The notes under the pieces are model-generated. The model had not been told where the DNA came from. It made no database searches and worked only from the letters and a program-made list of their open reading frames with translations. DNA of 64,000 bases from Marsupella aquatica. Lineage: Eukaryota > Marchantiophyta. Position numbers and translations under genes: made by a program. The DNA lies in contig OZ316897.1 in assembly GCA_973895155.1 (NCBI GenBank), positions 18,786,001 to 18,850,000 of the forward strand, in the 5' to 3' direction. This document shows positions 1-11,930 of this stretch, piece by piece (position 1 is the first letter of the stretch; each line of letters begins with the position of its first letter).

Positions 1-539
1 CATGCATTATTTTGAGATATGCATTACGTACAAACAGTGCTCTGGCTCCAAAAGTAAAGCTGATGAGCACAGAGAAACTGCCAAGCAGCTGCGATTTGGG
101 GTTCATGAACCATGTTTGCGGCAGAAACGAGAGCAGCTGCAACATTCATAGTTATCGTTTAAGAGCAACTTAGGATTTGCATCACGAAGCACTGTAGTTA
201 TCGATAGGTGGGGGCCGAGCTAGGGGCGGGCGGGTGACAGTATTCATTTGGGCCAAACTAAGCCCAATGTCACGAAACATCCAGCACCAGAGCAAACGCG
301 TAAAGTAGGCTTCGAAATCACCCGGCAGGTGCAAGCTTGATTCCCTCTCTCGCTGAAAGAGCATCAGACTTGAAAATTTCCTCAGTTAAAACGACACTCT
401 CAGATCAAGTGGCCGGGGTGAGTCATGCATGCAAAGTTGCGGAGATGCCAGGAATCAGCTTCTTCGTTGAAAGTGCATTCATTGCAAAACTACGAGATTA
501 GGGTGAGTCATTAACTCGGGCAAAGCTGGGGAAATACTA
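1..539. other. Intergenic, no gene recognised
   Basis: No coding similarity or RNA gene was recognised on either strand. From about 415 a weak 87-bp duplication (the string GGGTGAGTCAT occurs at about 417 and 501) leads into the tandem array that follows. Confidence 0.5.
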
Positions 540-1205
540 GGAAGTAGCACACACAACGACACTCCCAACTAATGGGAGGAGTATAACACCTTAACCCAGT
601 GCTGCTGGTTCGAGGATAGTTCACAAGACGGCGGGCAAACTGCCGTTTGCCAAAATGTTGGCAGTTCCTTTTTACCCTTAGCCTAACGTTTTGAAACGTC
701 GATCAACTAGCAATGTTGTAGAGTCTATCGATAGCGAGAAGCTATTGTTAAAGTTCTTCCCATTTCCACTCTTCCCATTTCGACAATACAAATCATGCTA
801 GGATGTGGCACACGCTACGAGGCTCCCAACTAATGGGAGTCGATCACCAGCATGCTGAAGGGTCGAGGATAGTTCACAAGACGGCGGCCCTTTGCCAAAA
901 TGTTGATAGATCCGAGCTTAAAGTTTTTAAATGTCCATCAACCAACAGTGTTGTAGGGTCTTTTGAGAGCGAGAAGCTACAGTAACTGGTCTTCCCGTTT
1001 CGACCGTGGAAAGCCTGGGGAATGCTACTATGCTAGGATGTGGCACACGCAACGAGGCTCCCAACCATTGGGAGCAGTCCAACAGCTTGCTCCCGTTTTT
1101 ATCCAAGATGCTGATAGTTCGAGGATAGTTCACAAGACGGCGGGGCAAACGGCCGTTTGCCAAAATATTGACAGACCGTTTGGATGTTGATCAACTAGCA
1201 ATGTT
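540..1205. repeat. Three-copy imperfect tandem repeat (235-261 bp unit)
   Basis: Equivalent blocks start near 540, 801 and 1036. Each has a 'GGCACACGCNACGAGGCTCCCAAC'-like opening, then GAGGATAGTTCACAAGACGG, then a 'GCCGTTTGCCAAAATRTTG' segment, and closes with 'GATCAACTAGCAATGTTG' or a variant. Spacing is 261 bp, then about 235 bp. Copies 1 and 3 contain an inverted repeat; copy 2 has lost half of it. The block matches no gene family known to me; short open frames inside it are treated as chance. Confidence 0.75.
1144..1161. repeat. Perfect 18-bp palindrome inside tandem unit
   Basis: GGCAAACGGCCGTTTGCC reads identically on both strands. The equivalent site in the first unit, 634-651, has one mismatch. 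It could be a protein binding site or a cruciform-prone spot, but nothing nearby shows a function. Confidence 0.7.
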
Positions 1206-1371
1206 GTCGACCCTATCAAGCGAGAGATGCTAGAGTACCTGCTCTGCGCATGTCGACGTTCGAAAGATTCCATCATCCATCCCGCCCCCTCGTCCTGTGA
1301 CTATCTTAGACTGGAATCCTTGAGAGGCGTCAAATCGATGACTAGGATCCAGCGCAACAGCACCAACCCTG

Positions 1372-1461
1372 CAATTCTGGAGGAATATCTTTCTAATAAA
1401 TTGATTCCTCGAAAATCAATTCTGGAGGAATATCTTTCTAATAAATTGATTCCTCGAAAAT
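1372..1461. repeat. 45-bp direct tandem duplication
   Basis: An almost exact 45-bp unit (beginning CAATTCTGGAGGAATATC) occurs twice back to back. Being a multiple of three it keeps a short open frame going, but that frame (1227-1523) has no recognisable protein and is probably not a gene. Confidence 0.8.
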
Positions 1462-4167
1462 TTCTACAACAGGTGGACAACTTCCCGTCATCTCAAAATG
1501 TTGCATGCTTGCGACCTTTCTGAGCTTCAACTTTGTCGATTCTTTGCCGAGTGTCACCATCATGTTGCCGAGCATGGGTACCATCATGCTGCTTGCAAAT
1601 TGTATGCGATTACGTGTGAATTAAATCGACGGCAGACCCATCGATCCATCCATCAATCAGACAGGAACGACCTGAAGTTCGAAGCGCGAACGCACTTTTG
1701 ATCATTCAATGAAGTAATCGACTACAATGTCTTTGTCTAAAACGCCCAAAACAATATCGATGACGTGCCCTGACGTCCATAGCAGATCTGAAACTGCACT
1801 ACTAGCAGTGTCAGTGTGAGCCTAGTATTGTAGATAATCCCTCCTCCAGTAAAGTACAGAATATTTATATATGCCTAGCTCCTTTGTGGTGCGATGTGGC
1901 CACCAATCAGAACTCGGCATTGGACCGTGTCGTCAGATGTAAAAGACAATACCTGTTCGTATGCACCGAGGCGATTCCAACACGAGATTTTGGCGATTTG
2001 GCATTTGGCCTTATGGGTCGCTAGAGTTCACGAAGCACTTCATTGAGTTCATTCATCAGACACTGAAGACAGTTTCCTGTAGACTCTGTAGCTTCCTAGA
2101 AACTCTGGCGAGAATGGTGGCGTACTGCACGCAAAAACGCAGAATTGACCTGCTATTTGCGCGAAAAACAAGCATCAAATTTGTCGGCCGCTGCCGGGTT
2201 CCAAGTCGCGTACTTTGGAACTTCTGTTTTTTACAAATTCGATGACTCTCCAGATGAGCAAAATTTCACGAGTGAGGTACAGACTCTGCCCATTTCTTGT
2301 CTGGGATGAATAAATGGGCAGCGTTCAGGTTGTAATCGTTGGCTGAGAGCAAAAACAAACATCTTTAGCTCAATAGTAGGCTTTGCACCAATACTGCCTT
2401 CCGCGTTTCAGGGATATTTACGATCAATATGTTGTTTATAGCTGATCCTTGACTGTGTTGTCTCTCCCTTGTTATGGAACTATGGTTTTAGGTCTAACAC
2501 CTAAGAGCATCTCCGCCCAATCCTGACAACTACAATAGCCTGGACAATGAAAACCAGAGTTGTAGCCACAACCATACAGTGAATCATAATGTGAAGAATC
2601 GTTTAATTCTCGATAGGAGAGGATTTCATTGCGTGTCACATTGGGTGCTGATGCACTAACGAAGGGTCTTAAGCCTACTAAGTGTTGTGAGCCTGCTCTA
2701 CCATTTCTGTATGAAGCCAAAAACACATTCAGGGGAACTATGATCATGATCACAGATGTTTCTGGAATCTGGAGAAATATTATCCATGAACAAATAGCTG
2801 TCCTGCGACTTATGGGACCAGTGTTTGAATCAACACATTTGTCTTGTAACGAGGCCTAGAAGATCGGCTCAAGATTACAAACGCCGGAATCAACTTCAAT
2901 TGTGAACGGAAAACCGACACACGTTGTCGTTTCCACTAATCCATGTGCGATGCCAATCCTCGGAATAATATTTGCCTCCACGGCAATAACTCTAAGATAA
3001 CCCTCTGTTTTTCTCCACCAAACTACAGTGCCTGATATAATTTAGAAGTGATTGGTGCACCCCCTATATCAAAATGACTTTTGGAGACTTGTACAGGTCA
3101 GAAAGGGAGACTGAATAGGACTTTGGTGTCAGCACTCACCCTTTTGGCTCTTCGTCCTTCCTATCTGCTGTGATTCTCCCCATTCCATACGATATCTCTT
3201 CAAATTGAGCTCGGTCATGTTCACAGCAGAAGTTAATACATTTGAGGCAGCCAATGCTCTTATCACAACAGAAGTGAAATGCCAGCAGGCCAACACGGAT
3301 TAGTTGTAGCATCGATTTTTTTTGTTTACGACCAATGTCTTTTCTGCCATGAAAAATTACTCCTTCATAGAGATGTTGTTAAATGCCGGCAGTCGTCCAT
3401 TTAAGCAAGCGAAAAATTCTGCACCGAGAACAGTGATTGGGAATATTTGGCTGGTTGTGGCTAATCAGTAGTCATTGCTGGCGCAATCAAAAACAGGAGA
3501 ATATGTACACTCGTCTAGCTCAAATCAAATTGAAGTACTCAGTGTAGGGACCACTCCAAAGAAATATCCTGTTCCAAACAATCTGACCAATTCGCAGCGC
3601 TTGTCTTGATTTTAGCCCATCAGCTCAGGACGAGAGAGTCACTCTTTTTGGCCACTAAATTGGCTCCAATGACGCACTATCAGCAAGCAAGCAGTCATAC
3701 AAGCGGTTTCCTACAGGCCTCTCTTTCCTTCCCAGCTTTTCCTTCCCAGCTTATCTATCCCGGGAGCATGTAAGTAAGCTAGCGAGCTTTGATGACATAT
3801 ATGAAATAAAATCCTCTCCTATCCTCTGCTACTGTACAGGAATGTAGTGATCACGACTTCTATTTTCCGTTATGGCCAATCATCTTTCCTTCATCCTACT
3901 CCAAGACTGAGTGCTGATGGTCCTTTCAAGACTTCGGATAAAAACTGAAGCGCAGATGTTGTGAGGAGAAAAGTTTGGAATACCTCTCCCTGCCTCTGTG
4001 ACAACCTCTCGTCGAGACGTGTGACAATATGTCTACAATGTACTGATCCCAACGTCCAGTAAGCATATTCACCTTCTGCAATCCATTGGAGAGTTTTGGA
4101 CGACACGCGCGGAGATTGTTTTTCACAAATGGACAGCAATTTACTCTCCTTCGTTGAATCCAAGCCT
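1462..4167. other. Intergenic, no intact gene; possible copia trace
   Basis: About 2.7 kb without a supportable gene. Around 2610-2690 (+) a frame reads ISLRVTLGADALTKGLKPTK, which resembles the 'ADxLTKxL' end of the RNase H region of Ty1/copia polyproteins. It is too short and isolated to call an element. The open frames at 3891-4231 overlap the 3' flank of the acyltransferase gene. Confidence 0.4.
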
Positions 4168-6698
4168 TCATGCCACAGGCATGCCATACGTCAAAAGAGT
4201 TTGTGCAATTATATCCCTCGACTTGTTGCAAAGTTCATCTGCACTCCCTCCTCGAATTTGAGGATGGATGATAACTTTGACCTTTCCTGGCCTAAGGGTC
4301 GACTCCAGTCCGTTTGGCATCACTTCCCGGTTCCCACCAAAGCAATTGGAACAACTGGTACATTTCCTTTTGTTGCAACGTTGAAAGCACCTTTCTGGAA
4401 GCATTCAATCAGGGACTTACGTTAAACTCCAGTACAGTTGATAGTTCAGACATTCAGGTTTTCTTATGAGATCCTCAGGTTTTATGGCGCAAGGGAGAGA
4501 AGAATATTAAAGATTGGATGTGACTAAGTCAACCTGCTCATCAAAAAAGAACAAATTGGGAATTCAATCGGAAAAGGGAGCTTGCAAGTCAAGCTGATCT
4601 AAAAGCCTTTGAACAAGAACAACCTAGGATATCTGAACCAGGGGAAGCCTTAGCAAGTGTCGTGTTTTATGAAAGAAAGGTCCTGACTATATTATGCCTA
4701 GATTATAACATTGGGCATGACAGAAGATACGAATAATGTGTACCTTGAATGCAGCCTTCTTTCCATCAGAAGTACGAGTACCTTCAGGGAAGAAGAGCAC
4801 GGGCACACATATCTTCACTAATTCAATACACTTTTTCAAACACTCCTGCAAAAGCACTTCATAGAATCACCACCTTGTTATTCTTACAGAAATTCACATG
4901 AGAGAATATGCGTGAGATTTGATTACTTCACAGCAAGTAATAGACAATGCAGTAATATATTCTGAAATAAAATTCACACAGCGTCTAGCCATTGTAGCAG
5001 GCAACCTGACTCGGGAAATCACTTATAGCCCATTCTTGCATGCCAATCAGTTCTATGAACAGCCGGAGGGAAGTAATTCTTTACCAGTTGACTACGTTTG
5101 TCCATGCGGCGTAATGGCACATGACCAGTAAGATACATTGACCAGCCAATTATAAGAATCAAAAAGTTGCTTGTCTTGCTGATGAACTTGAATGGTCGTC
5201 CAAGTAGAAAGAGAGTGTAAATATCCAAGAAGCTTTGATGATTAGCGACGTAGACTGCAGGCTCATTTGCAGATGGGAGGTTTTCAAGGCCAATAATTTC
5301 TGCCTTGTAAAATAATTGAAATAGTTAACGATGCCCAGACCCTATTTACCATATGTTGTGCCTTCCGGCGGTACTTGTCAAAAACCAGTACAAATGGTTG
5401 CACTGCTAGCATGACGAAAAATAGGGGCACTGCCACAGCATATGTCCATAAGTAGAAGCAAATTGCCCGAATCCTCAAGGGAAGACTCTTGTCTGCCAAT
5501 TACAGCAACTCACAAGTAAGAACAGATACACGATCATCTGCAAACGGGAAAGGATAATTCTTGAAGTCAGACCAAACCAATTCCGCTACTATCCTTAGAA
5601 ACCCGTAGGAGTTTAAAATTTGGGAACATAGGAGCCAGCCTCACCTGTAAAATTGGGAAGGTAGTCATACAGCCCATTACCCGCATCACCTGGTACAGCT
5701 GCTCCCGCCAGTTGACATGTTACTACTGCCTTTCTCCCAGTTATATGACAGGACGAGCTGCGTGAGATATCCAACCTGAACTGCCTCATCCCTTCGCCTT
5801 GTCGGAAGGCATGGCTGCTGAGGGTCAATGAGAGAGCCTTCCCCTTCCTTATACGCATAGTCCCTGACATTGTAAGACAATTCAGAACTCTGAATGGAAC
5901 TTAAGCATTCCCGAGCTAGTGAGGGTTCTAGGGAAACAATAGTGATAGCTTGCACCACAACGACAGCCAAGTAGAGAATCTTCTTAGATAATCAATCATT
6001 GCTGACGAAATAAATGCCAAAGGAAAGATAAAAGGAACCCTCAGCTCCTGCATACTCCAGAAGTAGAGCCCAGGAACTCCGCCTAACAGGAAATATATCC
6101 ACCCAACGCCACAATACGCTAACGCAACCAACACCACAGAAGTTGCACTCACTTCTTGGGACAGAAGACGATGGAAAACAACTAAAATGCTATGTAGGCA
6201 TTGGTTTTCAGATTGTCAACTCTCGATTGGAGCAGTCCTCATTCTACGTGGACACCACCACAAATTTGAACGAAATTCACAGGACCTGAGTTCTACCTCT
6301 GAAGCTCCCAAGGCGTGTCATAGAAATTTCTATGAAGCATTACGCAAGGCCCAACACAGATTGCAGACAGGACAAATATATCTTCATGTTGGACGAAACC
6401 CTAGACTCCAACAGAGGACAACGTCATACATTCTTGATCAACCACTATTGTGACGCAGACCACAGACAAGATTCTCTTGAATGCCCACTTCTACTACACC
6501 GGAAACCCAGCTGAAATGGAAAAACAAGGGGGGGGAACGGCACCTGACAGTCCTCGAATCTCTCAAAGAGCGCCTCCAATCGAGATCCACACCTGGGCTG
6601 CAGCAGTCTACCGGGGTTGCAGCAGTGTGCCGCGCAGCAACGGATCCGAGAACAGCACCACCGATGGTCGTAGCTGAAACCGCAGCCATCTCCCCCAA
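4168..6698 (-). pseudogene. Plastid 1-acyl-sn-glycerol-3-phosphate acyltransferase (LPAT1/ATS2-like), two frameshifts
   Basis: The family transfers an acyl group to lysophosphatidic acid, making phosphatidic acid in the chloroplast envelope. Five exons fit: 6593-6698, 5645-5863, 5085-5492, 4744-4845, 4168-4394. All introns are GT-AG and phases agree. Exon 1 begins MGEMAAVSATTIGGAVLG, transit-peptide-like, and exon 2 continues to a probable cleavage area (TGRKAVVTCQLAG). Exon 3 has hydrophobic segments, FDKYRRKAQH, the catalytic NHQSFLD (NHx4D) and GRPFKFISKTSNF. Exon 4 carries LFFPEGTRTSDGK, the second acyltransferase motif. Exon 5 gives KGAFNVATKGNVPVVPI and, after a break, MPNGLESTLRPGKVKV up to DELCNKSRDIIAQ. 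One base is extra at about 5307-5316 and one is missing at about 4322 (AAG-TGATG where AAG-CTG-ATG is expected in GTGKLMPNG). With both corrected the model is about 353 residues, close to the roughly 356 of Arabidopsis LPAT1 as I remember it. Either a recent pseudogene or two sequence errors; other genes in the window are frame-clean, which favours a pseudogene. Confidence 0.8.
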
Positions 6699-6960
6699 CT
6701 TCCTCCAACGAACTGATAACAGAGTCGCAAAACCCTGCCCTGCTCAGCTCTGTTCCGCTCAGCTCTTCTTGGCCGAAAGCAAAGCCTCGTCCCTCGGCTG
6801 ATTCGAGAAATTTGCTTGACCCCCCTCCAGACGAAATTCTTCGCCTGCTCAACAGTAACGGATGTTGCCTCGGCGCTGTAGAACCTCCTGGCATAAACCC
6901 TCCTTGTGATTTCCTTCGTAAAATCATCTAGGTGCATGGCGGTGGTCCACCAGCCCATCC
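6440..6960 (-). promoter_or_regulatory. GC-rich 5' region of the acyltransferase gene
   Basis: The sequence is clearly richer in G+C than its surroundings and covers the proposed first exon and its upstream flank on the minus strand. Several overlapping open frames here (for example 6608-6958) look like by-products of the composition. No TATA box was recognised. Transcription probably starts within or just right of this block. Confidence 0.35.
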
Positions 6961-6973
6961 AAGAGATTACTGT

Positions 6974-7027
6974 AGCTCTTTATCCAAGAATCTAGATTAA
7001 AGAGATTAGCTCTTTATCCAAGAATCT
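6974..7027. repeat. 34-bp-spaced direct repeat upstream of LPAT
   Basis: AGCTCTTTATCCAAGAATCT occurs at 6974 and again at 7008. The pair lies just upstream of the acyltransferase 5' end and could be a simple slippage duplication or a promoter element. Confidence 0.7.
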
Positions 7028-8991
7028 TTGGTGAACACTTTGTTCCCGAGCATAGTGACACTTGTACCACCTCTATAAACAGGATACAATTTTAGATAAT
7101 AGCCCAACATTTGTGTGCAGTGGTTGTTGTAGCCAGGTTGTCATTGGGGTTAGGTTGTGGCTGTATCAAGTTATGGTATGGTTGGTTGTTGTTGCTTAAA
7201 TGTTTTTGGCACAGAAAATGTGTCATAGCGGAAAGTCTGTCCTTGCAAAATGCTCTTTTTGCAGAGATGGTTGCAATGTCAGTAAACTAAAATAGTGACT
7301 ATCAGATGATGTCGAAAGTAAGGCATTAAATGGCATAAGTGGTTAAAGCCTTATTGTCCCCGGATTATCTAGGTTACTAAAATAAACCCAAAATGGGCTC
7401 AAAACAGTAAAAGAATGCTCTATTTTATACTCCCAGAACCTGGTGGACACTGGTGGTTTAAGGACAATGGTGTGAGGGTTGAGTTTGAAAGTGAGATACG
7501 AGAATTTTCAAGTTGGGAGACAAAGATAAGTATATAGTTGTGAGGCAGATTCACCCGGCCACAGCAACTTGGCCCCACCTCCAGAAGAAAACAAATTGGC
7601 CCCCACCCCCCAAAAGGGAAAAAGAAAAACCACCCGTCTCCAAAAAGCAGGCAATGTGAGAGGATGCTTGAGGATTCACCTTTGCCCCATGAATTACAAA
7701 ATGCACTTGTCAAGCTGTTGCACTGACAAACTTCTTATTTAGCAAAATGGTTAGAAGGGCTTAATATTTGCACTTAAAAAAAAGCTTACTCAGTGTAAAG
7801 TGCAAGAAAAGAACATGAAGTTTTGCACTAAACCCAGTTTTTTGCGCTTATGGAGCTTGCTTCTTGATAGAGCCCCAACTGTATATCAAAACTAAGGTTA
7901 CTATGAAGACAGCCAAAAATTGAAGCCTGGATAGACCTCCATATTGGACAGAGTGCTCCCTGGACCCCATTTTGCTGGTCCGTGAGAGTTTTGGGCTGCC
8001 TTATAACTTGATAATTATGAGTCTTAATATAACTTTATAGTTTTTCACTAGCAAGGCAACTAGAGAAAGAGGAGATACTTACAACACAAGCCCAAATATT
8101 TCATATTAACACAATAGAAATTCATCTGACTGATAGAAAATTTACGGTAGGCACTTGCATGATCAATAACTCACCAAAATGGCTAAAAATTCACTGTCAC
8201 TTTGATGGAAGTGTAGCTTATCTCTCGGCTTACCTACTCCTCTAGCACATACTCCAAACTAAAAAACATCTAAATTTATGAACATCAAGGTATTACAATG
8301 AAACTCAAATCTTTGGGAAATGTAGTGTCCATGGGTGGTTACAAAGAACAAGATTGTGATCCATGGGAGCATCATTTTTGAAGTCACCCATACATATATA
8401 TCCACCTGACAATCTTACTATAAAGCACAATTGCAAAGCTTCTTTCCAGGGTAACTGTCTAGAGTGAAATCTCTGGACCCTAACTCTCAATAAGGACAAA
8501 ACAGAAAAATAAAGTGAACAAAAAACAGAGATGGGGCGAAGACGGACTACAAATTAACATATAATCCTTTTTATTGCAGGATACTTTATTGTCTTAAATG
8601 CCTCTATTCATGTTCAAGGACTTAGGGGGCAAAAATTGAATTTGGAGTGGAGGTGAGAAACAGGGATGGGGGTAGAGTAGTGTGGGGAGTAGTGCACCAC
8701 ATTTGAAAATATAGATGCCTGTAAGTGAAGAGAGTTGTGGAGTAGGGCCTTTGTGAAGAGAGTCTATGGAGTAGGGTCATATGTGAAAACATTTGGTGGA
8801 GTAGGGAGTACGGGGCCGCATATGAAGAGTGTCAATGGATTAGGGAGGCTGCCTGGCAAGAGGTCAGCTGCTGTCACCGAGGGTCGGAGGCTATGGTGAA
8901 ACGGCCACTGGCCTCTTCTTGAATTACTTGAAAAAAGTTTGTCCAGCTACTCTCATGGAGAAGGAGATATTATGGGCCAGTTATGTGAACT
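7028..8991. other. Intergenic, no gene recognised
   Basis: No coding similarity seen. At 8670-8850 there is a loose series of 'GTGGAGTAGGG...GTGAAGAG' phrases. A stretch near 8195-8245 ('TTTGATGGAAGTGTAGCTTA') recurs at about 38353, so it belongs to a dispersed repeat. A stretch near 8459 ('TCTAGAGTGAA') has a relative at about 11934. Confidence 0.45.
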
Positions 8992-9600
8992 CTAAGTACT
9001 TGTCGACTCCCACTCCCAGTAGATGTCATCTAAAGGGCAATCTGTGTGATGCTTCAGCCACCCACTGATGCAATGGTAATGGAATTCATGTTTGCACTCT
9101 CCACGTGCAATTCGACACCCTTCGTGCTACATTTTGAGAAGCCACACACTCAATGCAGGGTGTCCTCAACTGGTTTCTACAGAGGGCACAGTCGTCATCG
9201 GAATCCCAAGGTACGTAATGTGGTTGTGATCTTCTTTTGGCACTTGCTGCTAGCTTCAGCCATCACTGCAAGCTTGACCTCCATGTCTTCAGTGGAGATG
9301 CTTCCTTTTCCCTTGCCTCGTCCCTTGCCCATCACCTCTGTAATCTCCTTGACCTCGACAACGTCCTCCGTAGCTTTATGAGCAGAGGTGCTTGATTCAC
9401 CCTTGCCCATCGCCTCTGCAGTCTCTTTGACGTTCATGTCCTCGTCGGATGCAACAGAGGTGCCCATCACCCGTGCCCATTGCCTCTGGAGTCTCCTCGA
9501 CGCTCATGTCCTCAGTGGTTGCAGCAGAGGTGCTTCCATCACCCTTGCCCACCACGTCCGTGGCCTCATTACGTGCTGCCATGCTGCTGCAGGGTGCCTA
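8992..9600 (-). pseudogene. RBX1-type RING-H2 gene remnant with repeated N-terminal region
   Basis: RBX1 is the RING subunit of SCF/cullin ubiquitin ligases and recruits the E2. On the minus strand 9208-8992 encodes, over two frames, WDSDDDCALCRNQLRTPCIEC, then NCT, then CKHEFHYHCISGWLKHH and CPLDDIYWEWE. All zinc ligands of an RBX1 RING-H2 domain are present (CxxC, CIEC, C, CxHxxHxHC, CPLD). The frame breaks at about 9095-9105, and again before WDSD, where the usual KKWNAVALWAW cullin-binding strand is replaced by KKITTTLRT. Upstream, 9260-9582 encodes about four degenerate units of 24-26 residues (pattern GKG..STSA..TEDM.V.ET.EAM), itself shifted once near 9465, ending in EDMEVKLAVMAEASSK, like an RBX1 N-terminus. 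I read it as a decayed RBX1 copy whose N-terminal codons were amplified. An unusual multi-exon gene is less likely. Confidence 0.7.
9260..9582 (-). repeat. Coding tandem repeat, about four units of 71-78 bp
   Basis: Units open with GGCAAGGGTGA and contain GAGGACATGAGCGTC-like and GAGACTCCAGAGGC-like segments. Their lengths differ by non-multiples of three in one case, causing the internal frameshift. They belong to the RBX1-like remnant. Confidence 0.65.
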
Positions 9601-11463
9601 GACTCCCTCTTTACTGCTCGTGGGCTCTTCACCTTCAGCTTTGCTCCAGAAACTCCTGTAAGATTAAAAGGCAGTGCACCAACATCTTCAAAATAACGAG
9701 ATTCAGATAATCCGTTAGATATTCTAAGCCACACCTACATGCATCGACCGAGAGTACCTCCTTGCTAAGATGAGTGGATCACTTGAAAAACACTGGAGAC
9801 AGTCAGAGATACCGCAAGAGATCTCACAAACTCACACCTCTCCGCAACAAACTATCAACATAATGTACACCAGCCTGAATCAGAACTCTCAACCCTGAAA
9901 TCCAAGACAGCTCAAATGAAGCATAGATAGGCTGTGATTTCATCATGCCTTGCAAACATCAAGTGGGAGTGGGAGTCCCAGGTACCTACCTTATTAGCCT
10001 GCTGCTCATCTAACAGTTTGCAACAATGTTGTCGTTAGGTTCAATTAATTTCAATTGAAATTGGCGACGAAATGTTCAAGCTAAGTGCCATTCTGTTCTT
10101 CACTAGAAGAAGGACAAATCCAGTAATCGAGCCCCGAGCACATGTCAGAACAGTTAAACAGCGGGAGCTTAAAAAAGTATATCAAAAAGTTCCTAAATGC
10201 TGCAGAGAAGTTTTCAATGGAAATGTATGTTGTAGCACCATTCTACAAGATTCGTTTCAATACAAAATTCTGTCGTAGCACTATTTTACAATAATGTTAA
10301 TTCCTGCACCATTGCCACATTTTACACCTTCTACAAAAATTCAAAGGTTATTCAATGAAACTATTCCAATTTGTTCTGCTGGATGTAAAGTAGATCACCG
10401 TGTACTTGGCGTTGGATTGATTGGAGTCCTTCGTCCACTACAAACTGAGCTTGATCGAGCACTCTGGGGTTCCTGATTTTGTGGAGTAATTTCTGAGCAG
10501 CATGGCGGATGTTCAAAGTGAATGATAATCTGCATTCTATGAGCTATTACGTGAGGGAACTTTCCAAAGCCTGATATTGACTCAATTTGTAGAAGCCAGG
10601 AAGATGAAACGGAAAGGAACTAATTGAAGCCACTGTCGATTCTAGTTCACTTCGCGATTCAGAATCATGTCCATTCCGAATTTGATTAAATTCCTAGTCA
10701 ACTCCAATTCCAGAGAGAAAGAGGACAGTCGGCCTCCCGACATTCACCAACTGAACTGACTGCAAAATGGAGTATCATGCATATGGATTCCGATTCCAGG
10801 ATTAGATCCAATTCAAATTCCAAATCCAAGTAGTTCCAGTTTGGACAAAAATGCAATGAGTCTGACTGAGTGAAAAGGCGTTTGGTCTCACAATGGTATT
10901 TCGGTGAGTGATCAACCACTTCATAGTGTTTGCAGCTACAATAGCTGATGCCAAGCACTCTGTCACCATAGATATTAGAAGCACAACTTTCTTGAATGCA
11001 AGATTGCATTCAGGCGTGTAACTTCATCGAAACATTGGGTTTCAAGACCCAATTCCAGGACCCTGTTTTTGTTTCACGGGGTAGCTAATCTGTACCAAAC
11101 ACTCTGCCAGTAAACGTGCTATGTTAAGTGTCAAGCATTTTCGTCTTTGTTCATCATCCCTTGGAAAAATGTCAATATGACATTCCAGGACATTCAATGC
11201 CCACTCAAATCACAGGCCTCTTGATGTCGCACTCGAGAGAAGTTTTGTCGCCACAAAATTAGCATCCCTTCATCATTTGGAGCCAAGCAGGGGAACTTTG
11301 TAGCTCAATTTTGTTCCATATAGTTGTCAACGGGGAGACTGCAACAAGGGTTAGGTAGAGTAATCTATGTGGAGGAAAAGCTGGAACTGGCAGATCCAAA
11401 ACTTCAGAACAATGAGGTTTCATTCATTTGGTATTATACAACTTCAACCTCCTTCACTTACTA
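9601..11463. other. Intergenic, no gene recognised
   Basis: An AG acceptor-like site (CTTACAG/GAG on the minus strand, about 9662) and an open frame at 9504-9734 could be 5' parts of the RBX1-like remnant, but no homology supports them. The remainder shows no coding or RNA signal. Confidence 0.4.
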
Positions 11464-11930
11464 CAGTTGGAGAGTTACAGTAGTTTCACTATAGTAGCTC
11501 ACTCATCTTACTAATAATTTGTTAAGGGAAGCTACTTGTAAGAAGGCCATAATTAGAGAAGGGAAGCTACTTTAGGTACTAGAGTTGGAGAGTTAGTTCA
11601 CTCATGTAGTAGCCCACTCATCTTACTAATAATTGCTAAGGGAAGCTACTAATTGTAAGAAGGCCATAATTAGAGAACGGAAGCTACTTTAGGTACAACA
11701 GTTGGAGAGTTAGTTTCACTATAGTGTAGCTCACTCATCTTACTAATAATTTGCAAAGGGAAGCTACTGTCTTGTAAGAAGGCCATAAGTAGAGAAAGAA
11801 GCTACTTTAGGTACAGACTCCACTTGGCCAGTTAGTTTTACTATAGTAATTCACTCATCTTACCAATAATCGCGAAGGGAGGCTACTTGTAAGGCCATGA
11901 TTAGAGAAGGAAGCTACTCTTGAGACCTAC
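11464..11930. repeat. Four-copy satellite, about 118-bp unit
   Basis: Units start at 11464, 11582, 11699 and 11821 (spacings 118, 117, 122). Each contains TTGGAGAGTTAG, CTCATCTTACTAATAATT, AAGGGAAGCTACT and AGAAGGCCATAATTAGAGAA in the same order. The last copy is the most diverged. No protein or RNA feature is apparent. Confidence 0.85.

Noticed and set aside
2610-2690. Ty1/copia RNase H-like peptide (ADALTKGL)
   Set aside because: Only about 20 residues, with no other copia landmark within 1 kb; noted in the intergenic entry only.
5307-5362. A 46-nt GT-AG intron that would remove the LPAT frameshift
   Set aside because: It would delete VNRVWASLTI, which is conserved in the family, and is shorter than usual plant introns.
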